Below, one piece after another: positions 7,138 to 14,129 of a stretch of 16,547 nucleotides of DNA. The position numbers were made by a program, and so were the translations under genes. The stretch is from Bacteroidaceae bacterium. GTDB lineage: Bacteria > Bacteroidota > Bacteroidia > Bacteroidales > Bacteroidaceae. The DNA lies in assembly GCA_017551845.1 (NCBI GenBank), contig JAFZKR010000069.1, positions 1-16,547 of the forward strand, read 5' to 3'. Numbering within the stretch: the stretch's first letter is position 1; each line of letters starts with the position of its first letter. The notes beneath the pieces were generated by a model, which was not told where the DNA came from, searched no databases, and saw nothing but the letters and a program-made list of their open reading frames with translations.

Positions 7138-8430
7138 TTAATAATCGCATACAGGCCTGATGCACAACTCCTCATAACGATTTGTTGTGAGGGGAAGGTA
7201 TTTCAACTCTCCGGTCTGGAAAACATAAGCTTTGCCATCATCCGTTTCAGACATAGTCCCGGTCCATCTCATTGCAGCCTTGTTAGTTGATGTCTGGGCA
7301 CTAGCTGTGTACCTTAAAGACATTACATTCATTTTGAATGACGCTCCGTTCTTTGCCTTGAACAACAGAGATGTTGCATTACCATAACCATCGGATTGAA
7401 GAGGCTCCAGAGTGCAGTTATCAAACAGTTCCTTCACCTCACTGTCGGAAGGCATTCTCCATTTGCCTCCATAGACCTGAGTAACCACATCATAATCCGG
7501 GTTGCCGCAGATGGATTGACCTATATCAATGTACGAGCCGTTAGAATAATATGTGTAGTTGTCAAGGGAACCTTTCCTGAATGATTTGTTCATTCCCCAT
7601 GCATAGCACTCTCCATCCTCATCAGGGGTCTGTGCCATGAAGTCGCAACTGGCCCATTTCACGCTCAAGCCCATGTCAACCGCCATTTCATCCACATTCC
7701 GGGTCTGGACACTTTTTATCTCACCGTATGACTTGTAATCAACATGCTCAACATAGAGATAGGTCCTGTAATAATAGTCAGTGCTGTGGTTGAGCTTGCT
7801 GAAAGAGGCTGTGAACGAGCCGTCAGAGGCAATATCATTTGCATCGAAAACAGTTCCAGCCGGGAGATCATTCCGGTTGTCAGAAAGCATAATGCCTGTT
7901 TTGCATAGTTTCAGGTCCTCGGCATCAACCTTGATTTGACCATTGATTTTTGCATTGAAATAACGTACCTCAGCGGCATCGGCAGTTATGACTTCAGGAT
8001 TGAACGGTTTTGTAGTAAATGAACCCGTCGAGCTGATGGCACGTTTCTTGCCGCTTTTTGATTTGTAGAAAAGGCAGTAGCTGTAGGTGGTTTCCGGCTT
8101 GAGCCTTTCAATCTGGCTCGTCAGGCTTCCGTCCGAGTTCACACGGGCGCGGGAATAGATCTGACAGTCGGCATTGTCGTTCCCTTCCGCCCATGAGTTG
8201 AAAGCGTCAACTGCATTCATTTCATTGGAATAGAGGACACCGCATGTACCAGACAACATATCATTAGAAGATATACCATCAATACTACCAGAGACATTTG
8301 CTGTAAATGATGTGATATTTATTATTGCAATCTGGTCTGATAATGGTTCTTCTGTTTTTTCTTCCTTATCGCATGAAACTAAAAGCGAAACGGCGAAAAC
8401 TCCTAAGAATAATAATAGATTTCTTTTCAT
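7138..8430 (-). CDS. Surface-type lipoprotein with Fn3-like repeats and C-terminal FISUMP-type domain
   Basis: This 430-aa lipoprotein has a signal sequence ending in the lipobox LVSC, so the mature protein starts at lipidated Cys20. The acidic stretch DKEEKTEE that follows resembles the Bacteroidota lipoprotein export signal that sends lipoproteins to the cell surface. Two Fn3-like beta domains are suggested at about 35-142 and 146-245 (each with a TTYSYCLFY- or TDYYYRTYLY-like strand). The C-terminal part from VDMGLSVKWASC (251) to IRPVCDY (430), with YAWG (277-280) and GGKWRMPS (321-328), matches the Fibrobacter succinogenes major domain (FISUMP) found in many Bacteroides surface proteins. 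It probably binds or displays something on the outer face of the cell, but no ligand is known. It lies opposite to its neighbours and is by eye more AT-rich than the core operon, which would fit accessory status. No convincing -33/-7 pair was seen upstream. Confidence 0.75.
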   Translation of the reverse strand: MKRNLLLFLGVFAVSLLVSCDKEEKTEEPLSDQIAIINITSFTANVSGSIDGISSNDMLSGTCGVLYSNEMNAVDAFNSWAEGNDNADCQIYSRARVNSDGSLTSQIERLKPETTYSYCLFYKSKSGKKRAISSTGSFTTKPFNPEVITADAAEVRYFNAKINGQIKVDAEDLKLCKTGIMLSDNRNDLPAGTVFDANDIASDGSFTASFSKLNHSTDYYYRTYLYVEHVDYKSYGEIKSVQTRNVDEMAVDMGLSVKWASCDFMAQTPDEDGECYAWGMNKSFRKGSLDNYTYYSNGSYIDIGQSICGNPDYDVVTQVYGGKWRMPSDSEVKELFDNCTLEPLQSDGYGNATSLLFKAKNGASFKMNVMSLRYTASAQTSTNKAAMRWTGTMSETDDGKAYVFQTGELKYLPLTTNRYEELCIRPVCDY

Positions 8431-8473
8431 TTCATTATGAGTTTTTATTTTAATAATCTCGTTTTTTAAACAA

Positions 8474-8495
8474 TTATCTGTTTGTTGTTAGATAA
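8474..8495. repeat. Short inverted repeat in the divergent intergenic region
   Basis: TTATCT (8474-8479) and AGATAA (8490-8495) form a perfect 6-base inverted repeat around a 10-base G/T-rich spacer. It lies 44 bases upstream of the minus-strand lipoprotein start, within its 5' leader or promoter zone. Size and spacing suit a dimeric regulator site, or a small hairpin in the transcript. AT-rich repeats of this size also occur by chance. Confidence 0.25.
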
Positions 8496-8630
8496 CACTC
8501 CGCTTGCCAATTGAATCTACCTCAGGCAGAGCCAGTCTATCGCAGGCACAATCTCAATGGTTTTGTCACCCAAATCTTTGTTTTTCAGTGCGAATATACG
8601 CAAACTTCGATAAAAATCAAAATACAAGTA

Positions 8631-8661
8631 TTGTCCGACGGCGAAAAAAACTTTACCTTTG
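8631..8661 (+). promoter_or_regulatory. Promoter of the four-gene operon
   Basis: TTG (8631-8633), 20 bases, then TACCTTTG (8654-8661), a perfect TAnnTTTG -7 box, give a good match to the Bacteroidota housekeeping promoter. The start codon at 8693 follows 31 bases later. The rest of the 262-base intergenic stretch 8431-8692 holds the inverted repeat at 8474-8495; no gene was seen in it. Confidence 0.65.
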
Positions 8662-8692
8662 ATGAATCAAGAACCACTAAAACGTCACTACT

Positions 8693-8965
8693 ATGGCAAG
8701 TCGCAGAAATCTCAAAAAAGACATCAGTTATGTAATAGGTGACCTGTTCACCGAGTGTCTCATATATAAGGAACTTGTTCCCGGAACGGACAAGGCCGCA
8801 GCCGACGAGGTTATGGTTGAACTCCTCAAGCTCGACTCTGAATTCACACAGCGTATAAGCCATACTGAACCGGGTAATGCCAAAGTCTATTACCGCACGC
8901 TGTACAAGGACTTCAATGAAGGCGTCACCCAAGTGATAGACAAGCTCAACAAGTTGAAAAAGTAA
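8693..8965 (+). CDS. Small conserved Bacteroidales protein of unknown function
   Basis: This 90-aa, probably cytoplasmic protein is predicted to be mostly helical, with many charged residues and no signal peptide or membrane segment. Sequence features are a basic N-terminus (MASRRNLKKDISYVIGDLF), a central ISHTEPGN turn and a lysine-rich C-terminal helix ending KLNKLKK. It resembles a short conserved protein that I associate with Bacteroidales genomes, but I know no function for it. It is the first gene after a strong-looking promoter, and the exported amidase-like gene begins 14 bp after its stop, so the two should be on one transcript. The ATG at 8693 lies 31 bases after the -7 box. An open frame starting at 8511 overlaps its start in another frame and is not credible. 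Confidence 0.75.
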   Translation: MASRRNLKKDISYVIGDLFTECLIYKELVPGTDKAAADEVMVELLKLDSEFTQRISHTEPGNAKVYYRTLYKDFNEGVTQVIDKLNKLKK

Positions 8966-8979
8966 AGTCCGTTGCTTTC

Positions 8980-11865
8980 ATGTTGAGGCTGACAAGGGCT
9001 TTGGCTGTGGTTATTGCCGCCTTGCTGTCTGTTGGTTCTGTGGCTACCGCGCAGACCAACAGCTCGCAGGTGCGTACTCTGCTGCGTAACCAGTTCCAGA
9101 AATACCAGAGCGATGTCAACATCAGGCCCATACGGGTTGAGAAGGTTGACATAAGCACCAGAAACCGTACTGTTGATATCTATTTCAACCAGCCCTTCAG
9201 CTATCAGCTTTTCAGGCGTGAACTGAATGATTCCATCTACCGTTTTGTGAGAGAGGCTCTACCCAATGAACTGAAGAGATATGACATCAAAGTCCATGCG
9301 AACAATTACGACATTGAGCAGATGATTCCCAACTGGACCCGAAAAGAGATTAACCGGGAGAACCTGTGGAATGACATAAGATATGACGGAAGCCCATGGA
9401 AGCGGAACGAAAGCCTGCCCTATTCACCCGTATCAGGACTCTCCGGAATACACATGGCCGTCACCCCGAGTCACGGTTATTACTATGACCAGGGTGATAC
9501 GCTTTGGGAATGGCAGCGGCCTCCGCTCTACTGCACGCACGAAGACCTGCTGACCCAGTCATTCGCTTATCCCTTCCTGATTCCCATGCTGGAGAATGCT
9601 GGAGCTGTGGTCTATACCGCACGCGAACGTGACTGGCAGCACCGCAGCGTAACGGTCAAGGCCACCCTCAGTGATGATTTCAGGACCGATGGCCGATGGT
9701 CAACAAGCATAGGAGGCGGTTATCTGCCTGACTCACTGCGTATATGTCCTGATGACAACAATGTGGCGACACTGACCGCCACTTCAGGAGGCGGACCGGG
9801 TACGGTGATGTCAACCGCCATGTGGATTCCCGATATCCCTGAGGACGGTGACTATGCAGTCTATGTCACCTATCAGTCCGACCCCACACGTGTGGATGAT
9901 GCCCGTTACATAGTGTTCCACTCGGGCGGCACCACTACATTCCACGTTAACCAGCGGATGGGTGGCGGTACCTGGCTCTATTTAGGCACATTCCGTTTCA
10001 AAGCAGGACAGACGCCCCAAGGTATGGTCACGCTTGACAACAGCAGTTCCAGGAGAGGTACCGTGAATGCCGATGCGGTGAGGTTTGGAGGCGGAATGGC
10101 CCGTGAGACGCGCCAGGGACTGGATGTAGAGATAGAGCGTTATAACATAGGTTCAAAGTACTATACACGTTTTGCCGGTGCCCCTGACAGCATCCACAGC
10201 AAGTACAAGGGAACCGATGACTACCGCGAGGATATATGGACCAGACCGTACATGATGAACTGGATTTCCGGAGGTTCGGTTTTCAATACGGCCAATCCCG
10301 GACTGGGAGTACCCATAGAACTGAATTTCGCCCTCCACACCGATGCCGGATACCGCTACGGCGACTCAATAGTGGGTTCGATAGGTATCTGTACCACTGA
10401 CTTTAACAAGGGAGTTTTGGGTGACGGTCACGACCGCATTGTGAGCCGTGACCTGGCCGATATGGTATTAGACGGACTGACACGTGACATTAAGGCCGGC
10501 ACCGGACGGGAATGGGGAATAAGGGGTGTATGGGACAGGAATTATTGCGAAAGCCGCGAGCCTCAAGTGCTTTCCATGCTGCTTGAACTGCTCTCGCACC
10601 AGAACTATTGGGACATGAAGCTGGCCTTGAATTCCAATTTCCGTTTTATGGCGTCCCGTTCCATATACAAATCCTTGCTGAGGTACGTAAGTTTCATGCA
10701 TGACCGCCCGTATGTGGTGCAGCCGCTACCGGTAGAACACCTGCAGCTCACAGGAACAGCTGAAAGACTGCAACTCCAATGGCATGCGGTTGCTGACACT
10801 CTGGAGCCTACCGCCATACCTGAGGGATACATAGTATATACCGCCATTGATGACAACGGGTTTGACAACGGAGTTCCCGTGAAAGAGAACAGTTTCAGCA
10901 TGACACCTGAGAAAGGACATTTGTACCGCTTCAAGGTGACTGCTGTGAACAAGGGAGGCGAGAGCCTTCCCTCCGAGACACTTGCCGCAGGTTTTGTGGC
11001 AGGCAGCAAAGGGACGGTACTGGTGGTGAACGGATTCCAGCGTCTTGGAGGACCGGCCGCAGTGGAGAATGACTCCACCCTCGGGTTCGATATCATGGTC
11101 GATCCCGGAGTGCAGTACATGAAATCACCCATACTGTGCGGTGCTCAATACATCTTTGACCGTAAGGCTATAGCCTACGATGAGGAGATATCCCTGGGCA
11201 TAAGCGATGACCGGTACAACGGACGTCTGCTCGCAGGCAACACATTCGACTATCCTGAGATTCACGGGCGGGCCATCATGGAAGCAGGCTGGTCATTCGT
11301 TTCATGCAGCCGTGAGCCCGTACAGGACGGCAGTGTGGAGCTGGAGGATTATATGGTGGTGGACCTCATTCTGGGACTACAGAAACGCTCACTCGTGGAC
11401 ACGCTGTTCCACAAGGACTATTCCACCTTCCCCACGTCATTGCAGCGCAGGATTGAGGAGTATCTGTATAACGGCGGCTATCTGCTTGCGAGCGGCTCGT
11501 ACGTGGGAGCCGACATGATCTCCACCCTTTCCGACGAATCTTTCACCTCCAACTGTCTTTACTACCGTTGGGAAGGAGCTCTGCCGGACCCGGTCTCTCA
11601 GGATATCAAAGGCCTGAAGAACAATTTCCTCATACAGCGTGAGGCCGACGAATACATGTACGGCGTGACCCGTCCCGATGTGATAAGCCCCGTGAACAAT
11701 GGTCAGGAACTGTTCTATTACTCTGATTCCGGCCTGTGCGCCGGAGTGGGATACAAAGGGCGCGACCACCGCTGCGTGACCCTGGGCTTCCCCTTCGAGA
11801 GCATAACCAAACCTAAGGAGCAGTCCCGGGTTATGGCTTCAATTCTCAAATATCTGACTAACTGA
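8980..11865 (+). CDS. Exported N-acetylmuramoyl-L-alanine amidase-like protein with inserted golvesin domain, Fn3 and C-terminal domain
   Basis: This 961-aa protein has a signal peptide (1-24, cut after ATA). Approximate order: N-terminal domain of unknown type (26-150), amidase_3-like part 1 (155-218), golvesin/'xanthan lyase'-like beta domain (about 253-371, with ATSGGGPGT and NADAVRFGGG), amidase_3-like part 2 (about 446-575), Fn3 domain (584-672), and a C-terminal alpha/beta domain (677-961) that may have a glutamine-amidotransferase-like fold. The amidase reading rests on TPSHGYYY (His165, for DPGHGG), HEDL (Glu188), LHTDAG (His453, for the H-x-DA motif) and LLELLSHQN (Glu536, for the catalytic ElGFlSN). 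Such zinc amidases cut the MurNAc-L-Ala bond of peptidoglycan. Homologues are often labelled xanthan lyase from the golvesin part alone. It sits second in an operon, 14 bp from each neighbour. Export is firm, amidase activity inferred. Confidence 0.75.
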   Translation: MLRLTRALAVVIAALLSVGSVATAQTNSSQVRTLLRNQFQKYQSDVNIRPIRVEKVDISTRNRTVDIYFNQPFSYQLFRRELNDSIYRFVREALPNELKRYDIKVHANNYDIEQMIPNWTRKEINRENLWNDIRYDGSPWKRNESLPYSPVSGLSGIHMAVTPSHGYYYDQGDTLWEWQRPPLYCTHEDLLTQSFAYPFLIPMLENAGAVVYTARERDWQHRSVTVKATLSDDFRTDGRWSTSIGGGYLPDSLRICPDDNNVATLTATSGGGPGTVMSTAMWIPDIPEDGDYAVYVTYQSDPTRVDDARYIVFHSGGTTTFHVNQRMGGGTWLYLGTFRFKAGQTPQGMVTLDNSSSRRGTVNADAVRFGGGMARETRQGLDVEIERYNIGSKYYTRFAGAPDSIHSKYKGTDDYREDIWTRPYMMNWISGGSVFNTANPGLGVPIELNFALHTDAGYRYGDSIVGSIGICTTDFNKGVLGDGHDRIVSRDLADMVLDGLTRDIKAGTGREWGIRGVWDRNYCESREPQVLSMLLELLSHQNYWDMKLALNSNFRFMASRSIYKSLLRYVSFMHDRPYVVQPLPVEHLQLTGTAERLQLQWHAVADTLEPTAIPEGYIVYTAIDDNGFDNGVPVKENSFSMTPEKGHLYRFKVTAVNKGGESLPSETLAAGFVAGSKGTVLVVNGFQRLGGPAAVENDSTLGFDIMVDPGVQYMKSPILCGAQYIFDRKAIAYDEEISLGISDDRYNGRLLAGNTFDYPEIHGRAIMEAGWSFVSCSREPVQDGSVELEDYMVVDLILGLQKRSLVDTLFHKDYSTFPTSLQRRIEEYLYNGGYLLASGSYVGADMISTLSDESFTSNCLYYRWEGALPDPVSQDIKGLKNNFLIQREADEYMYGVTRPDVISPVNNGQELFYYSDSGLCAGVGYKGRDHRCVTLGFPFESITKPKEQSRVMASILKYLTN

Positions 11866-11879
11866 AACTGATCAATAAT

Positions 11880-12194
11880 ATGTTTACTATCCAAGCAAAC
11901 CAGTCCGGCACCAGAAACATCGCTGTCTCCGAGGAGAACCTGCGCACCATCCGCCGGTTCTCACTCTTCCAGCTGCTCATAGACAGCAACGGGATAGTGA
12001 CCGAACAGTCGCTTGACAAGCTCAAGCTCAACATACGCTCTCTGCTCACCACTCCTGAAGGCTCCGCCAAGGAGCTACTGGACCTCTGCATAGACGTGAT
12101 TTATCATCGCGACATGAAGGCCTTCGGACTCCAGAACCTGATGGCTCTGTACGAAAAGTGGGACAAGGAGAATTCCGAGGCCCCTCAGAAATAA
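11880..12194 (+). CDS. Small protein of unknown function in the amidase/radical SAM operon
   Basis: This 104-aa protein is not recognised. No signal peptide, lipobox or membrane helix is visible, so it is probably cytoplasmic. The sequence looks helical, with a basic/hydrophobic patch (RTIRRFSLFQLLI, residues 22-34), a predicted loop around TTPEGS, and a charged tail. It has one cysteine (LDLCIDV) and no metal-binding pattern. It starts 14 bp after the amidase-like gene and ends 7 bp before the radical SAM gene, so co-transcription is very likely and the frame is well supported by spacing. It could be an accessory or regulator of either neighbour, but nothing in its sequence says which. Confidence 0.7.
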   Translation: MFTIQANQSGTRNIAVSEENLRTIRRFSLFQLLIDSNGIVTEQSLDKLKLNIRSLLTTPEGSAKELLDLCIDVIYHRDMKAFGLQNLMALYEKWDKENSEAPQK

Positions 12195-12201
12195 GTATTT
12201 T

Positions 12202-14001
12202 ATGGCTCAATGGCTGCCGACAACGGTCAGGGAGTGTGAAAGGCTGGGCTGGGACTCTCTTGACGTGATTCTGTTCAGTGGTGATGCATACGTGGATCAT
12301 CCCTCGTTCGGCAGCGCTGTGATAGGACGTGTGCTTGAGGCTCACGGGTTGCGGGTGGCCATAGTTCCTCAGCCCAACTGGCAGGATGACCTGCGGGATT
12401 TCAGAAAACTTGGAGCCCCGAGGCTGTTCTTCGGAGTATCGGCAGGATGCATGGACTCAATGGTGAACCGTTACACTGCCGGCAAGAGGTTACGCTCTGA
12501 GGATGCCTATACCCCTGACGGCCGACACACGGGACGGCCCGAATATCCATCCATAGTATATACAAAGGCTCTCAAGAGACTCTTTCCTCAGGTACCTGTG
12601 GTGCTGGGAGGGATTGAGGCCTCCATGCGCCGTTTCACCCATTACGACTATTGGCAGGACAAGTTGCTGCCCTCCATCCTTGAACTCAGCGGGGCCAACT
12701 ATCTGATTTACGGGATGGGCGAGAAACCAATAACAGCCATTGCCGATGCCATAAGTCAAAGGCGCACTGATGATATCAGGGACCTGCCTCAGATAGGGTT
12801 CATGACAAAAGAGGTGCCTCACGGAATCACCCCTGATGACCGCATACTGGAATCACACGAGAAATGTTTGGCTGACAAGCGCTGCCAGGCTGCCAATTTC
12901 AGGGTAATAGAGGAGGAGTCAAACAAGATCCAGGCAGCCCGGATTATACAGCCAATGGGCAGCCGTTTCATGGTGGTTAACCCTCCATACCCGCCTATGA
13001 CCACGCAGGAGCTTGATGCCATATACGACCTTCCATATACCCGACTTCCCCATCCACGTTACAAGGGCAAGCGTATTCCCGCGTACGAGATGATACGCCA
13101 CTCTGTGACCATCCATCGGGGTTGTTTCGGAGGATGCGCATTCTGTACCATATCGGCCCATCAGGGCAAGCAGATTGTAAGCCGCAGCAAGGAGAGCATC
13201 ATAAGGGAACTGCGGCAGATAACCCGCATGGAGGATTTCAGGGGATATGTATCGGATCTGGGAGGGCCGTCGGCCAATATGTACGGCACAGGCGGTAGGG
13301 ACAAGGCCAAATGCCTCAAGTGCAAGCGCCCCACCTGCCTCACGCCCAAGGTCTGTCCCAACCTGAACACAGACCTGACAACACTTACAGAGCTGTACAA
13401 GGCCGCGGACAATATTCCCGGAGTAAAGAAAACCTGCATAGGGAGCGGCATACGGTATGACATACTCCAGTACCGGGACCCCGACCCCAAGGCCGACAAG
13501 TCACACGCTGAGTATGCCCGGGAGCTTATAACCCGACACGTGAGCGGTCGCCTCAAGGTGGCACCGGAACACACATCGGACTCAGTGCTGCAACTCATGC
13601 GCAAGCCTCCGTTCATTCAGTTTGAGCAGTTCAAGAAAAACTTTGACCGTATAAACCATGAGTGCGGGCTTAACCAGCAACTCATACCATATTTCATAAG
13701 CAGCCACCCGGGCTGTACCGAACAGGATATGGCCCTACTGGCAGTCATCACCAAACAGCTGAATTTCAAGCTGGAGCAGATCCAGGACTTCACGCCCACC
13801 CCCATGACTCTGAGTACCGAGATTTTCTACACCGGGATTGACCCCTACACCATGAAGGAGGTCTATACCGCCCGCACCGACAGGGAGAAACAGGCGCAAC
13901 GCCAGTTCTTCTTCTGGTACGACAAGACCCAACGCAACCAACTCATGGCGGAGCTGAAACGCATCGGCCGCCCCGACCTCATCCCCCTCCTATTCCGGTA
14001 A
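12202..14001 (+). CDS. ygiQ: YgiQ-family radical SAM protein
   Basis: This 599-aa cytoplasmic protein belongs to the YgiQ (UPF0313) radical SAM family. The opening WLPTTVRECERLGWDSLDVILFSGDAYVDHPSFG-type region is characteristic. The [4Fe-4S]/SAM motif CFGGCAFC has its cysteines at 308, 312 and 315. A second cysteine group follows at 371, 374, 379 and 385 (KCLKCKRPTCLTPKVCPN). Other family blocks are SGIRYD, LKVAPEHTSDSVL and PYFISSHPG. The C-terminal DUF3362-type tail ends GRPDLIPLLF. Radical SAM chemistry (SAM cleavage to a 5'-deoxyadenosyl radical) is well supported, but the substrate is unknown for the family. Length is shorter than the E. coli protein, and nothing conserved looks missing. 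It is last in the operon, 7 bp after the small unknown gene, and is followed by a candidate terminator. Confidence 0.92.
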   Translation: MAQWLPTTVRECERLGWDSLDVILFSGDAYVDHPSFGSAVIGRVLEAHGLRVAIVPQPNWQDDLRDFRKLGAPRLFFGVSAGCMDSMVNRYTAGKRLRSEDAYTPDGRHTGRPEYPSIVYTKALKRLFPQVPVVLGGIEASMRRFTHYDYWQDKLLPSILELSGANYLIYGMGEKPITAIADAISQRRTDDIRDLPQIGFMTKEVPHGITPDDRILESHEKCLADKRCQAANFRVIEEESNKIQAARIIQPMGSRFMVVNPPYPPMTTQELDAIYDLPYTRLPHPRYKGKRIPAYEMIRHSVTIHRGCFGGCAFCTISAHQGKQIVSRSKESIIRELRQITRMEDFRGYVSDLGGPSANMYGTGGRDKAKCLKCKRPTCLTPKVCPNLNTDLTTLTELYKAADNIPGVKKTCIGSGIRYDILQYRDPDPKADKSHAEYARELITRHVSGRLKVAPEHTSDSVLQLMRKPPFIQFEQFKKNFDRINHECGLNQQLIPYFISSHPGCTEQDMALLAVITKQLNFKLEQIQDFTPTPMTLSTEIFYTGIDPYTMKEVYTARTDREKQAQRQFFFWYDKTQRNQLMAELKRIGRPDLIPLLFR

Positions 14002-14011
14002 CAGGCTATAT

Positions 14012-14084
14012 GTTAGCGGAACAAGCCGTGACACAATTGTCCTGTGTGTGTCCCGTTATTGTCCCGCTGACTCCTACTTTTTAT
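14012..14084 (+). terminator. Candidate terminator: long stem with nested inner hairpin and T-rich tail
   Basis: GTTAGCGGAACAA (14012-14024) pairs with TTGTCCCGCTGAC (14059-14071): 13 positions with one G-T wobble and one A-C mismatch. Inside it, GACACA (14030-14035) pairs with TGTGTC (14047-14052). A T-rich stretch (TTTTT, 14078-14082) follows after six bases. It begins 10 bases after the radical SAM stop codon, just where the operon should end. The gap between stem and T-run and the large loop are unusual for a simple intrinsic terminator. Confidence 0.45.
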
Positions 14085-14098
14085 TCTGATATTAGTTC

Positions 14099-14106
14099 TA
14101 TATTTG
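14099..14106 (+). promoter_or_regulatory. -7 box for the S74-domain/TPR gene pair
   Basis: TATATTTG matches TAnnTTTG exactly, 23 bases before the ATG at 14130. No exact -33 TTTG is present; the T-run at 14078-14082 sits close to the expected place, where the terminator tail also lies. The promoter and the terminator of the preceding operon therefore appear to be packed against each other. Confidence 0.55.
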
Positions 14107-14129
14107 TAGTAAGTTAATATCAACATATT

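Noticed and set aside
8511..8735. 74-codon plus-strand open frame overlapping the start of the 90-aa gene
   Set aside because: It spans the promoter of the operon and overlaps the 90-aa gene in another frame. The translation looks like non-coding sequence.
10605..11132. 175-codon minus-strand open frame inside the amidase-like gene
   Set aside because: It lies wholly within a strongly supported coding region, and its composition looks like an antisense shadow; no motif or start context supports it.
8980..11865. Xanthan lyase as the function of the 961-aa protein
   Set aside because: Only the golvesin-like beta domain supports that name. No polysaccharide lyase catalytic domain is seen, while amidase-type residues are present.
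13161..13616. 151-codon minus-strand open frame inside the radical SAM gene
   Set aside because: It is antisense to highly conserved YgiQ sequence and shows no domain features.
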